DNA of 53,641 nt from Drouetiella hepatica Uher 2000/2452 (GCA_019359505.1 JAHHHD010000035.1:1-53641); one strand, 5' to 3'; positions 1 through 8,809 are shown, counted from the first letter of the stretch. A program made the numbers and translations. Notes: generated by a model from the letters alone, not told the origin.

Positions 1-58
1 CTGTGCGACGAGTATCACAAAGGTCTGCAAAGGCTTCGACAATGGCAAGTTGGGACAT
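1..58 (-). CDS. Possible 5' end of a gene cut by the window edge (transposase-like?)
   Basis: An ATG at 58 on the minus strand opens a frame with no stop up to base 1 (19 codons, beginning MSQLAIVEAFADLCDTRR). The start resembles N-termini of ISAs1-type transposases, which begin with a short helix and a D-x-R element, but 19 residues are too few to be sure. No strong ribosome binding site is visible. Treat it as a partial open frame with a tentative mobile-element guess. Confidence 0.3.
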   Translation of the reverse strand, partial: MSQLAIVEAFADLCDTRRT

Positions 59-117
59 CTGGTATCACAGTTGGAGAGATGACATAACTACCCTATCAAG
101 CACTTAACTAGAATGAA

Positions 118-264
118 ATAGCCCTGGGGGTTGAGGAGGGCGATCGGGTGTCCAGAAAAATCGAATTGAGTGATTTGGGCTTCCGCTAGCTATCCAACGG
201 GGAGATTTTTGATAACAAGGGAGTCAAGCAGGAAGCAGAACGCGAACTCAAGAATTTGACTTAA
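118..264 (+). pseudogene. Possible decayed coding remnant with an in-frame stop
   Basis: In one plus-strand frame the sequence reads as plausible, charged coding matter (VEEGDRVSRKIELSDLGFR, TAG at 187-189, then LSNGEIFDNKGVKQ and onward to TAA at 262-264), with no start codon. It could be the 3' remnant of a lost gene carrying a nonsense mutation, or chance. I do not recognise a family. The rest of 1-317 shows nothing I can name. Confidence 0.2.
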
Positions 265-317
265 TAATTTCGATATGGATAGCCCAACGAAGCTACTTTC
301 TCTAGAGTGCTGCGAGG

Positions 318-1004
318 TTAACTTAACGAAGCGCTCTGCCTGATTCCTAATGCCTGAAAGCCCAAATTCAAAACAGAGACATAGACAATGATTTTCTGAG
401 CTGCAACCTGAAATTCAAGTCCTTCTCGCGTTGTCAGATCCGGACCGTAGAACAAAATACCAATATAAATCGACAGAATTACCAGATAAAGCAAATTGAG
501 TACAAGATACTGTTTTCGCCAAAGGTTTCTCATCTGTAGCGCACTCAGACATACGATAAACCCCAGCAGCAGGCTAAATGCCGCCTTCACAAAGCTGTTG
601 TGGGCAGACAGTATCAAGTCCCAAGGCGTTGCCGCAATGCCGATAAAGCAAAGACCGCTCAACACAGCAAAGACCTGAGCCGCATACCCAAAAATGCGAT
701 CGCCCTCTCGATTCGCGATCGACTTCCATGTGGTTGAAAACACCAACAGCGCCAGTCCAACCGAGGAAAGAGCAACGATAAACATCACCATTGAGGTGGT
801 GTTGCTCAAACCAGAATAGGTCTTTGTTGCGCCTAGGTCACTGAAAAAGTTTTGAAAAAATAAGTAGCGATCGCTCTGTGGCTCAAATTTGGCGCTGCCA
901 GGATAGGTGAACATAGCGGCGATCGTCAAAACTATAAACTGCGCTGAGGCATAGAGCAGCAGATTAGCTTTACGAACTACAGTTTTTGCGCTTTTGTCTT
1001 TCAC
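318..1004 (-). CDS. DUF998-like integral membrane protein
   Basis: This 228-residue protein has about six hydrophobic segments (roughly residues 15-35, 70-92, 104-125, 138-155, 165-185 and 200-220). After the first helix comes a motif containing FFSDLGATKTYSG, typical of the DUF998 family of polytopic proteins of unknown function, where a conserved FxSDLG-type loop follows helix 1. No enzyme residues can be assigned. The gene stands alone: upstream lies a 500-base spacer and then the oppositely directed GGDEF/EAL gene. Confident as a real membrane protein, moderately confident on the family, no function proposed. Confidence 0.7.
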   Translation of the reverse strand: MKDKSAKTVVRKANLLLYASAQFIVLTIAAMFTYPGSAKFEPQSDRYLFFQNFFSDLGATKTYSGLSNTTSMVMFIVALSSVGLALLVFSTTWKSIANREGDRIFGYAAQVFAVLSGLCFIGIAATPWDLILSAHNSFVKAAFSLLLGFIVCLSALQMRNLWRKQYLVLNLLYLVILSIYIGILFYGPDLTTREGLEFQVAAQKIIVYVSVLNLGFQALGIRQSASLS

Positions 1005-1516
1005 AGCTTGCCTATTTTTCTTGTCAGTATAGCAATCGCCAAGGCGGTTAGAACGGGGACAGCTATATCTAAATTTATTGAGTTAGTTGTTCGCCTTTAT
1101 AGTCTATTAGTTTTGAATGAGAAGCTTGGCTGAACATATCTACGCATAGTGGCTCTAGACGAGGTCATTTACTATCAGCTTCTTTCAGCAGATAGCGTGC
1201 GTTTTATAGCCAGATTTGAATTTTGTGAACTCAATTTATTTGGCGCGATCGCTCTGTAATCGCTCTGTCATTGACTCACAGGCAAGTTTATAAGAGACAT
1301 CAGGCGATCGAACCGCTACAAAATTGAAAAGAAATAATTCATTCGTATCTTACCCATTAAGTCAGTAATTCTGCGATGAGAGATTCGGATGATAAAGCTG
1401 ATTATGGGAAATGGATGTATTCATCCGGCAATCTTTTGAGGATCTAGCTGGACGGTCAAAAGGTTGGCGGCTCGACATCTTGACTACCCATTTTTTGACG
1501 CTATGGCTTTCAATCC
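1005..1516. other. Divergent spacer between the DUF998-like and GGDEF/EAL genes
   Basis: This 512-base spacer must hold promoters for both flanking genes. It is AT-rich with a GCGATCGC site near 1247. I see no convincing ORF, tRNA, riboswitch fold or terminator, and no ribosome binding site stronger than average before the ATG at 1517. Confidence 0.5.
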
Positions 1517-3316
1517 ATGAATCTTCACCCCAAGCTTGATCTATATGCCTCACTAGCTCGTTTCAGGTTTCTCAAAGGCAGCTATATTGCCAAGATCATG
1601 GTAGTAGCCTTTTTGGGAACTCACATACCGTTACTTGCCCTAGTCTTCAGTTTCATCCTCTCCAATACTTATTCTTGGGAAATAACGGCGCGAGTTCTGA
1701 GTATCGCGCTGTTGGCAACTTTGATAGGTACAGCTGCGACTCTTTATGCGCTGCGCTGCCTCCTTGCTCCCGTGATTCTGACTTCCACAGCGCTACAAGA
1801 CTATCTAAATACCCAAGCCTTGCCGAAACTGCCAACCGAATTTACTGATGAAGTGGGCGCATTGATGGCAAACACATCTCAAACGCTTCATCAATTAGAT
1901 GAGTTGATTCACTACATTAGTAGCTATGATGCGCTCACAGGATTGCCCAATCGGAATCTATTTTGCGATCGCCTCTATCAAACTCTATCTCAGCCTCAGA
2001 ATAGTCAGCGACTCGTTGCCGTTCTTTCATTGAGAATTGACGAGTTCACTTCTATATGTCATGCGTTAGATCGCAACAAGTCAAATTTGCTGCTAAGAGG
2101 AGTTGCCCAACGGTTGACAGCCTGTGTTTCTGAAACTGATTTTTTAGCACATTTGAATGGAGATGAGTTTGCGATCGCCCGCGTTGAACTCACCTCCTTT
2201 GAGAGCATAATTAATCTAGCTCAAATCCTTCTCAGCACCCTGTCAAAACCCTTTCTGATAGAAGGCGATTTGATTCATATTACGATCAGTATTGGTATTG
2301 TGATCAATGATCTAGAGGATCAGCAAGGGGTAGATCAGCTTTTACAGCAGGCTCACCTAGCGCTACATCAGGCTAAGCAGCGAGGGCGGAGTCAATATCA
2401 ATTTTATCTGCCTGAGATGAATGTTCGATTGCAGGAACACTTGACGCTAGAAAACGCACTGCATGGGGCGCTAGAGCGCAATGAAATGATGGTTTTTTAC
2501 CAGCCTCTCATTGATTTAGATAGTGGGCGGGTGACGGCAATGGAGGCTTTGGTTCGTTGGCAGCACCCGGCTCTAGGGCTAGTTTCCCCAGCCGCTTTTA
2601 TTCCTATTGCCGAAGCCAATGGCTTGATTGTGCCCATCGGCGAATGGGTTTTGCGAACGGCTTGCGCCCAAAATCGGGCTTGGCAGCTTGCCGGGTTTTC
2701 CCCTATTCGCATCTCGGTGAATCTATCGGCGCGACAGTTTGAGCAGCCTAATCTGGTTAAAATTGTCAGCCAGATTCTGGAGGAAACTGAGCTAGATGTC
2801 TCTTATCTGGAGTTGGAAGTGACTGAAAGCTTCTTGATGGTTGATATGCAGCGATCGGTTAAAACCTTAGAGCAACTCCGAGCATTAGGAATCTCTCTGG
2901 CTCTAGATGACTTTGGCACAGGCTATTCTTCGCTAAATTACCTGAAACGCTTTCCGGTCAACATGCTGAAGATCGATCGCTCCTTCGTGCAGGATGTCAC
3001 CTCTAATCCTGATAGTGCCGCCGTGACCAATGCCATCATTGCTCTAGCGAAAAGTCTGCGGCTCAGCATCACTGCTGAAGGGATAGAAACTCAAGAGCAG
3101 CTAGACTACTTGCATCAGCGAGGCTGTGATGAAGGTCAGGGTTTTTACTTTAGTCGCCCTGTGCCTGCGGATGCGATCGTTCAGATGTTGCAAGATAAGA
3201 CTGTGCAGGATAAGACCGTGCAAAGCAGTATGGCAAACGACAATGCGCTAGAGAATAACCTTGATCCCAGAAACACAATGCTTCAAGATCAGCTACAGGT
3301 TCTCAGCCCAAATTAG
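1517..3316 (+). CDS. Membrane-bound GGDEF/EAL c-di-GMP protein, probably a phosphodiesterase
   Basis: Predicted cyclic-di-GMP enzyme of 599 residues. Two membrane helices (about 27-50 and 61-80) are followed by a HAMP-like linker (80-130), a GGDEF domain (137-297) and an EAL domain (310-555). The cyclase signature is NGDEF (214-218) rather than GGDEF and no RxxD inhibitory site precedes it, so cyclase activity is doubtful. The EAL side looks complete: EAL at 343-345, the ELEVTES element, the DDFGTGYSSL loop and AEGIE. By family knowledge this predicts hydrolysis of c-di-GMP, perhaps tuned by the degenerate GGDEF domain. The tail holds a twofold QDKTV repeat. Its TAG stop overlaps the stop of the convergent caspase-fold gene. 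Target processes here could be the BcsA-like synthase, by inference only. Confidence 0.93.
   Translation: MNLHPKLDLYASLARFRFLKGSYIAKIMVVAFLGTHIPLLALVFSFILSNTYSWEITARVLSIALLATLIGTAATLYALRCLLAPVILTSTALQDYLNTQALPKLPTEFTDEVGALMANTSQTLHQLDELIHYISSYDALTGLPNRNLFCDRLYQTLSQPQNSQRLVAVLSLRIDEFTSICHALDRNKSNLLLRGVAQRLTACVSETDFLAHLNGDEFAIARVELTSFESIINLAQILLSTLSKPFLIEGDLIHITISIGIVINDLEDQQGVDQLLQQAHLALHQAKQRGRSQYQFYLPEMNVRLQEHLTLENALHGALERNEMMVFYQPLIDLDSGRVTAMEALVRWQHPALGLVSPAAFIPIAEANGLIVPIGEWVLRTACAQNRAWQLAGFSPIRISVNLSARQFEQPNLVKIVSQILEETELDVSYLELEVTESFLMVDMQRSVKTLEQLRALGISLALDDFGTGYSSLNYLKRFPVNMLKIDRSFVQDVTSNPDSAAVTNAIIALAKSLRLSITAEGIETQEQLDYLHQRGCDEGQGFYFSRPVPADAIVQMLQDKTVQDKTVQSSMANDNALENNLDPRNTMLQDQLQVLSPN
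3191..3220 (+). repeat. 15-bp tandem repeat inside the GGDEF/EAL gene
   Basis: Two adjacent 15-base units, caagataagactgtg and caggataagaccgtg, encode QDKTV twice in the tail after the EAL domain. The units differ at two third-codon positions, so the protein repeat is exact. Confidence 0.85.
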
Positions 3317-5586
3317 ACAACCTGATGCACAAAGCTGAGGGTCGCCCAAGTGTTCACGTCAAGTGCGTAGGTGTCTGCCGGAACTTCGACCTTGGGCAGA
3401 GCCAACACCAATGGCGCACTCGCTTGATGTAAATCTTGTAGTAGAGCCTGCACAACCTCTAAGGGATTGGTCAACAGGACGACGCGCTGGGTATCCGTCT
3501 TGGGACGAGTCGTGGCTAAGGTTTGGTAGGTTTGTGTCAGGGGAGCGCTGCAAAACACAACATGAATTTCTGCCAACCCAGCCGTCTGCATTTTCCAGCC
3601 CGGTTCTGAAGGAGGAACCGTCACGCTTTCGCCTGGAGCCAGGATCGTTTGTTCCAGCATATCTGCCTCACCCGGATAAAAAGCGATCGCATTTCCTGCC
3701 GCATTTAACCCCAACAGCACAAAGTAAACAGGGCGATCGCCGTAGTTAGCCAAGCGGTATTGGATCTGGCTACCAACGGATAGCGTTAATTTTGCATCGC
3801 CCAATGCCGGATCGCTTTCGGGAGCCGTCCAGATTGATCGGACTGTTTCTCGGTGCATCAAAGCTTGCGGCTTGAGGGGCTGGGGCTTGATTTGTGATGA
3901 GGATATTGGCTCTAGACCGACTCGTTCTAGCGTTACCCGTACACCCAGCCTGGATGAACCTTGGTTTTCGGTCAGGCGCAACCATTTCGTCGCCAGCAGG
4001 GTTTTCAGCTCTGGTGTGACGCGATTGACCGCTGTTTTTACGGCTTCATCATCTTGAATTAGCGTACTCAAAATAGCATCCCGACTTGGATAGAACAAAC
4101 CATAGCCATTTTGAGCTGATGGAGTAGATGGATCAAGAGATGCCGTCAGTGGGTAAGCAGACTGATTTTTGCCAAACAAAAAATCGGCTGGCTGTTCTCC
4201 AGCAATCACCGAAGATACTCTAGGAATGGCGGAAAAAGCGCTGGTAGCATCGACCCGTTCGATCCGCTCTAGGCTGGCATCGATCGCCACCGTCAGCCCC
4301 ACGCTACGCGGTAAGATCCGTACCTGCTCCTGCACCCATTGCCCTACTAGGGGGCGATCGGCTTCTGAAATGAGACGGGTTTTGAACATTAGCCCTTCTC
4401 GCGATCGAATCTGGTGCAGGGTAGGGTGGGTAAAGTCTTGAAGAGATTGGGTAGAGCTTTGAGGAGATACGCCACTAGAACTGATTGCGAGCACCGATGC
4501 CCCGTAGTTCTCTAAAACTGCTGCGGGCAAACCAGCCAGCCAGACTTGCGCTTTACCCTCTTCATCTACGGCGTGAATTACGCCATCGGCGTTAGGTGAG
4601 GACGCAAAGCCCTTGGCAATCCCGGATGACAGCAACTGGGAGGCTTGATCCAGCCTCACCCTGGTGAAGCCAATTGAGTTAGGGACAAAATAGAGCGTTG
4701 TTGCGGGTGTTGCCCACCAAAGCTGTTGGGTAAGGGCGTAGGTGAGTAGCCCCGCGCTAAAGCCACTCCACTGAGCTTCGGCGGCAATTTGATTAGCGTG
4801 AGCAGCAGACAGCAGCAGTCCTGGAACCTGCCCCGATCGCCACTGGGCATGAATTTTTGCTTTAGAAATACCTGTTTCACGGCTGAGCTGATCCTGAAGC
4901 ACTTCTTCCAATTCATCCAGCCGACCGCTAGGGGTGCTGGGGCGCGATCGAATACGCAGGTTTCCCTGTAGTGTTCTGCCCAAGGATGTGTGGCTGGTAT
5001 CGAGAATAGTGATGATTTGATCTGTAGAGATCGATCGCAGTAACCACCCCAGCGTTTCTTCTGGTATGTCATGGATCACAGGGTTCTCAGGAGTAGGTAG
5101 CCAGCCGTCTACAGGCACAAAGCTGTTGTACTCAAGATTAGAGCCATTTGGCTCAGCTTGCTCGAAAGCACCTTCTAATCTAATGCGGCTTCCCAATCCG
5201 CTAAAGTGAAACACCACAGCATCCCCTGGACGAGCTTGCTGAACCAGATGAGCTTGAAACGCGTCCAGAATAGATTGGCGAGTTGCCTGTTGGTCAGTCA
5301 GCGTTAGGATATCGCTAGGCTGAAAGCCAAACCGATGGATCAGCAGCTCCTGCTGAAGGGCAACATCGGTGACAGAGCCGTTGAGAACGCTGCCTTTAGG
5401 AACGGCATAATCACAAACTTGCTCAGCGTACTGGTTAATGCCAATGAGCAACGCCAACTTGCGCCGGGTTGGCTGGGCGATCGCTTGCTGGTAGCGATCT
5501 GCCCATAGAACCAGGCTTTCGCTCACCCCTAGAGTGGTCAGCGCCCATCCCATTTGCTGAATAAAAGTTCGTCGCGTCAGTCCCAT
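3313..5586 (-). CDS. Caspase-fold (C14/orthocaspase-like) protein lacking the His/Cys dyad, with DUF4384
   Basis: A 757-residue exported protein. The N-terminus carries a twin-arginine-like signal (RRTFIQ at 5-10, hydrophobic stretch, AIAQ near 38). The caspase p20-like fold starts at KLALLIGINQY (43-53). In active orthocaspases the catalytic His lies in SGHG and the Cys in D-C-C/S-H; here the matching sites read FHFSGLG (126-132) and LDTSHTS (195-201), so both catalytic residues are missing. The C-terminal part (about 615-690) matches DUF4384, a domain often found on cyanobacterial caspase-like proteins (YRLANYGDRPVYFVLLGL). I infer a pseudo-enzyme with a binding or scaffold role, perhaps in the periplasm. 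Its stop codon overlaps the convergent GGDEF/EAL stop. Confidence 0.88.
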   Translation of the reverse strand: MGLTRRTFIQQMGWALTTLGVSESLVLWADRYQQAIAQPTRRKLALLIGINQYAEQVCDYAVPKGSVLNGSVTDVALQQELLIHRFGFQPSDILTLTDQQATRQSILDAFQAHLVQQARPGDAVVFHFSGLGSRIRLEGAFEQAEPNGSNLEYNSFVPVDGWLPTPENPVIHDIPEETLGWLLRSISTDQIITILDTSHTSLGRTLQGNLRIRSRPSTPSGRLDELEEVLQDQLSRETGISKAKIHAQWRSGQVPGLLLSAAHANQIAAEAQWSGFSAGLLTYALTQQLWWATPATTLYFVPNSIGFTRVRLDQASQLLSSGIAKGFASSPNADGVIHAVDEEGKAQVWLAGLPAAVLENYGASVLAISSSGVSPQSSTQSLQDFTHPTLHQIRSREGLMFKTRLISEADRPLVGQWVQEQVRILPRSVGLTVAIDASLERIERVDATSAFSAIPRVSSVIAGEQPADFLFGKNQSAYPLTASLDPSTPSAQNGYGLFYPSRDAILSTLIQDDEAVKTAVNRVTPELKTLLATKWLRLTENQGSSRLGVRVTLERVGLEPISSSQIKPQPLKPQALMHRETVRSIWTAPESDPALGDAKLTLSVGSQIQYRLANYGDRPVYFVLLGLNAAGNAIAFYPGEADMLEQTILAPGESVTVPPSEPGWKMQTAGLAEIHVVFCSAPLTQTYQTLATTRPKTDTQRVVLLTNPLEVVQALLQDLHQASAPLVLALPKVEVPADTYALDVNTWATLSFVHQVV

Positions 5587-5711
5587 GATTCTATTTCGGC
5601 ATCAATTTTTATTTAACTAATTTTTGTTTAATTGTGTAAAAAGCTTGCCTTTCGGGGATTTAAGTTAAGCTGAGCAATAATAAAATTCATATATAGCTTG
5701 TCTGGACACCC
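5587..5711. promoter_or_regulatory. Divergent promoter region between the caspase-fold gene and the MarR gene
   Basis: This short AT-rich spacer separates two divergent starts, so it must carry both promoters. A stretch near 5609-5640 is rich in TTAAC/GTTTAA words that could form a loose operator for the adjacent MarR protein, since MarR regulators often bind their own divergent promoter. No exact palindrome or clear -35/-10 pair was identified. Confidence 0.4.
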
Positions 5712-6236
5712 GTGATCACTCTTCGCCCCTCTGCCGATCGTCAAACGCTTTTAAACCTCGCCGATCGTTTTCCTGAAATGGATGTTATGGCTATCGAGAC
5801 CTGTATTGCATTTTTGAATGCGACAGCAGACGTCTATGAAGCGCTTAGCGTTCACTTTGCACGATACGGACTGTCAATGGGCAAATTTACGCTGCTGATG
5901 CAATTATTTCACAGGGATCAAGTTTCTGACGAACAGTCTGGACTGACTCCCTCAGAATGTGCCGATCGCGCAGGCGTGACAAGAGCTACCGTCACGGGTC
6001 TATTGGATGGATTAGAGCGAGATGGCTGGCTGAAGCGCAAACCCATTCCGGGCGATCGGCGAATGCTGCGGGTAGAGCTGACTAAAGTGGGACGAGAGCG
6101 CCTTACCGAAATGCTGCCCGACCACTTTGGACGCACCAAAGGGCTAATGGAAAACTTAACCTGCGCTGAAAAGCAGACGCTAATTTGTCTGCTGAAGAAA
6201 GTGCAGACCGGCACCCCTGCTTTACTAGAGCCTTAA
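5712..6236 (+). CDS. MarR-family transcriptional regulator
   Basis: A 174-residue winged-helix regulator. The recognition region reads LTPSECADRAGVTRATVTGLLDGLERDGW (split here: LTPSECADRAGVTR then ATVTGLLDGLERDGW), followed by the beta-wing KRKPIPGDRRMLRVELT, a typical MarR signature with the conserved D-x-R in the wing. Helices before and after form the usual dimer interface. Start is GTG at 5712; an in-frame ATG further in would remove N-terminal helix sequence that family members keep. Transcribed away from the caspase-fold gene, so it may control that gene and itself. The ligand is unknown. A hairpin follows the stop. Confidence 0.9.
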   Translation: MITLRPSADRQTLLNLADRFPEMDVMAIETCIAFLNATADVYEALSVHFARYGLSMGKFTLLMQLFHRDQVSDEQSGLTPSECADRAGVTRATVTGLLDGLERDGWLKRKPIPGDRRMLRVELTKVGRERLTEMLPDHFGRTKGLMENLTCAEKQTLICLLKKVQTGTPALLEP

Positions 6237-6252
6237 CTTTGGATAGGGCACT

Positions 6253-6293
6253 GATTTTTGAGAAGTGCGCACTCTGCACACCTCTCAAAAATC
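6253..6293. terminator. Hairpin between convergent MarR and EcsC genes, likely bidirectional terminator
   Basis: Perfect 11-base arms gatttttgaga (6253-6263) and tctcaaaaatc (6283-6293) enclose an inner gtgc/gcac stem. T- and A-runs inside the arms serve both strands. The right arm overlaps the stop codon of the EcsC-family gene. Confidence 0.65.
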
Positions 6294-7026
6294 AATGATC
6301 CGAGGATGATCCAGACCTTTGCTTCGTCTCGTAAAACCTCAAGGCGACATTTCCCAAGCCATACAGTAACGCCGCATCGCTCGTGATGCCAACCGCCATG
6401 CCGATTCCAGGCAAAAGCTCTACAAAGCTTAGCCCCGCCTTCAGAACACCCGAACCTCCTGCCGAAACTCCCCAAAGCGTCAGCATTTCTCCACGACGAG
6501 TCGGATCATGAAGCGAGAACCCATAAATCGCCGCAATCCGGTAGACCATTTCTGCCTGGAGAGCCGCAACTGCCCCCACATCCACCGCACTCAGCAAAAA
6601 TGCCAACGGAGGCACAAAATTAGTCACTAGCCCCACTCCAGCCGCCTTCCAAGCCGCTTCAGCAATTACTCTCTGAGCAAGCTGTTCAGACGTTTCCAGC
6701 GGATACTTCTGCCGAAGCTCATCTACCTGGAGCTGAACCTTCGCCACATTCACCTGACCCAACGCCGCCATCAGCCAGCTCAACCCCGGCAGCCGAGTCG
6801 CCTGCTGAATCAGCGGATTTTCTGCGAACGGAGTCACAACCGCCCCCAAAGTTTCCGTACCCTGCTCAACAGCACGATGCAGCATATCTGTCACCGCCTG
6901 AGCCGCCTTCATCGCAGAGGCGATCGCCTCACCCATCGAAGCCTCATTCATCGAATCACGTCTTGAACCATCCGGATCTTGCATCGGCATTACTTTATAA
7001 GGATCTCCAAAAAGCACCATATTCAT
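6292..7026 (-). CDS. EcsC-family protein
   Basis: A 244-residue protein of the EcsC family, named after a protein of the Bacillus Ecs ABC transporter locus but with no settled biochemical role. Seen here: an amphipathic, alanine-rich body, a glycine/hydrophobic segment around 135-165 (AAGVGLVTNFVPPLAFLLS) and the family hallmark EMVYRIAAIYGFSLHDPTRRGE-type segment (about 172-193), then a second glycine-rich hydrophobic segment near the C-terminus. These parts suggest peripheral membrane association. Two ATG codons lie close together at the start (7026 and 7020). It has no co-directional partner: MarR converges on it, and a repeat-filled spacer lies upstream. Confidence 0.82.
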   Translation of the reverse strand: MNMVLFGDPYKVMPMQDPDGSRRDSMNEASMGEAIASAMKAAQAVTDMLHRAVEQGTETLGAVVTPFAENPLIQQATRLPGLSWLMAALGQVNVAKVQLQVDELRQKYPLETSEQLAQRVIAEAAWKAAGVGLVTNFVPPLAFLLSAVDVGAVAALQAEMVYRIAAIYGFSLHDPTRRGEMLTLWGVSAGGSGVLKAGLSFVELLPGIGMAVGITSDAALLYGLGNVALRFYETKQRSGSSSDH

Positions 7027-7249
7027 CTACAAACACTCTACAAAAATGCAGCCCTAAAGTTGTCTATCCACAGGTAGCAACAACCGATCGGATGCTGACC
7101 AGATTCCACGCCTCTAATACTTTAGGTAGATTTTGGATTGAACAGTCTAATCAGCGTTTGCGCCGAGATAAAATTCGGGCTTCATTCACTAGCCTCCTTT
7201 CCTCCCATCCGATGCGAAGCGACCCCTACCGCTCATCCACCCTTTCGTC

Positions 7250-7316
7250 TGGAGGGGGTGTGGGGGACGCAGCCGTCCCCTGCCGGGGGTTTGGGGGAGA
7301 CCCCCAAGGCTGTTGG
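7250..7316 (+). repeat. GC-rich double-hairpin repeat, copy A
   Basis: This 67-base block is nearly identical to 48223-48290. It begins tggagggggtgtgggggacg and ends caaggctgttgg. Two stems are visible: ggggac/gtcccc and a larger one pairing the gggggt and accccc runs. Both copies lie upstream of rightward genes (GH8 and the kinase-WD40 gene) in the same orientation. Confidence 0.85.
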
Positions 7317-7418
7317 TTCTCCAAATCCATTAACCGCCGCAAAACAACAGCCCCAAAATTAACCACTAGAATCGAGAAACGGGCATCTATCGAAACAAAA
7401 ATCTAGCGCAGCCAACAC

Positions 7419-7450
7419 AACTCAGAACTGCTCCAGCAAAGCTGGCAAGC
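7419..7450 (+). repeat. 32-base duplicate of an internal GH8 gene segment
   Basis: Bases 7419-7450 match 7639-7670, inside the GH8 coding region (residues about 50-60), at 31 of 32 positions (one A/G difference). The copy lies 41 bases before the GH8 start codon. It looks like a remnant of a short local duplication. Confidence 0.8.
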
Positions 7451-7490
7451 ACCAAACCCTGCAACCGCATCAGAAAGCGATAGAACTGCC

Positions 7491-8711
7491 ATGAATTACC
7501 CCTCTGCCTCCGCAACCCTCAAAGGCTTCCGCCAATGCGGCTTGCTCCTGACGATCGCCCTGCTCCTCTCCAACTGCAATGCGCTCACACAAACTCCCTT
7601 CCTGCCTACTGAAACCGCCGCCCCCAACTCCCTCCCCAACTCAGAACTGCTCCAGCAGAGCTGGCAAGCCTACCGACAGCGATTTATTCAGAGCGACGGA
7701 CGGGTCATTGACCGCGAAGCAGGCGATCGCTCCACCTCCGAAGGACAAGCCTACGCCATGCTGCGAGCCGTACTCATGGACGATCGGGACACCTTCGAGC
7801 GCGTCCTAGCCTGGGGTGAAAACAACCTGCAACGCAAGAAAGCAGACGGCAGCCGTAGCGATCGCCTCTGGCTTTGGAAATGGGGCAAAAATGACCAAGG
7901 CAACTGGAGCGCGATCGACACCAACTTTGCCAGCGACGGCGACCTGGACGCCACAACAGCCCTGATCCTGGCATCGCGCCGCTGGAACCGACCCGACTAT
8001 CTGGAATTAGCCCGTGGCAAACTGCAAGACCTGTGGACTCTAGCAACCCTTGAGAGCCGATCGCAACGCTACTTCCTGCCAGGAGCCAAAGACCTCTTCC
8101 AGCCTCAGCCCGATCGCGTTTACCTCAATCCTTCCTACCTAGCCCCCTACGCCTTTCGGCTCTTTGCCCAAGCCGACCCCAGCCACGACTGGATGGCTTT
8201 AGTAGATAGCAGCTACCGCGTGCTGAACCAGTCGGCAAAGCTTTCTGATATCGGCTTGCCCAGCGACTGGATTGTGCTAGACACCTCCACAGGCGACCTG
8301 CGATCGAGCCAGGAAGAAAAGCTCAAAAGCATCTACGGCTACGATGCCTATCGCGTCTGGTGGCGAGTGTCACTAGATGCTGCCTGGTTTAACGAGCCGC
8401 GCGCCCAGGAATACCTGCGGCAGTCTCTCCAGCCCTTGCAGGCAAAATGGCGATCGCAAAAGGCAATCCCCGCTCAGCTTGACCTGAAGGGAGGGGCGAT
8501 CGTCAGCTACGAATCGACAGCCCAGTACGCCATGCTCTACGCTGCTTTTAGTCAGATCGATCGAACCACGGCCGAACAAATTAGGCAGCAAAAGCTACTG
8601 CCCACCTACCAAGCGGGTTTTTGGGATGGAGACTCTGCCTACTACAGCCAAAATCTTGCCTGGTTTGGGTTGTTTTCACCTGAAGCCGTCACTACATGGT
8701 TCCAATTTTAG
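7491..8711 (+). CDS. Glycoside hydrolase family 8 endoglucanase, lipoprotein (BcsZ-like)
   Basis: A 406-residue GH8 enzyme; the family, including BcsZ of cellulose synthesis operons, cleaves beta-1,4-glucans by inversion. The N-terminus is a lipoprotein signal with lipobox LLSNC (Cys29), so the enzyme is probably anchored in the envelope. Conserved GH8 parts are visible: the catalytic-acid region STSEGQAYAM (Glu84), WLWKWG, the base region ASDGDLDATTALILA, and the late QSLQP and YESTAQYAMLY segments. Length fits the family. There is no bcs operon around it, but a BcsA-like synthase lies 20 kb away, so a role in trimming a cellulose-like polymer is an inference. A 32-base piece of the gene is copied just upstream. 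Confidence 0.9.
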   Translation: MNYPSASATLKGFRQCGLLLTIALLLSNCNALTQTPFLPTETAAPNSLPNSELLQQSWQAYRQRFIQSDGRVIDREAGDRSTSEGQAYAMLRAVLMDDRDTFERVLAWGENNLQRKKADGSRSDRLWLWKWGKNDQGNWSAIDTNFASDGDLDATTALILASRRWNRPDYLELARGKLQDLWTLATLESRSQRYFLPGAKDLFQPQPDRVYLNPSYLAPYAFRLFAQADPSHDWMALVDSSYRVLNQSAKLSDIGLPSDWIVLDTSTGDLRSSQEEKLKSIYGYDAYRVWWRVSLDAAWFNEPRAQEYLRQSLQPLQAKWRSQKAIPAQLDLKGGAIVSYESTAQYAMLYAAFSQIDRTTAEQIRQQKLLPTYQAGFWDGDSAYYSQNLAWFGLFSPEAVTTWFQF

Positions 8712-8717
8712 TAGTCT

Positions 8718-8787
8718 GGGTGGACGGGTGGATGGGTGGATGGGTGGATGGGAACTCTCATCTACTCATCTACTCATCCACCCATCA
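8718..8787. repeat. GGGTGGAT-type palindromic element, copy 1
   Basis: About four tandem gggtggat octamers (8718-8752) face a complementary catctactcatccacccatc-like arm (8760-8787), giving a long hairpin between the convergent GH8 and TPR genes. A related element lies at 19684-19746. It may act as a bidirectional terminator. Confidence 0.7.
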
Positions 8788-8809
8788 TTACTTGACTCAC
8801 CACTAGCGC

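Larger units (their letters stand above)
7027..7490. other. 464-base spacer holding a GC-rich double hairpin and a duplicated gene fragment
   Basis: No gene is supported here, although open frames cross it. It contains the GC-rich double-hairpin repeat (7250-7316) and, at 7419-7450, a 32-base near copy of a segment of the downstream GH8 gene. The GH8 promoter must lie within it. Confidence 0.6.

Noticed and set aside
6963-7406. 147-codon plus-strand frame across the GH8 leader
   Set aside because: It translates the GC-rich repeat and overlaps the EcsC start; no family resemblance.
8718-8752. Short tandem octamers that could suggest a CRISPR array
   Set aside because: The units are 8 bases with no spacers and form one hairpin arm.
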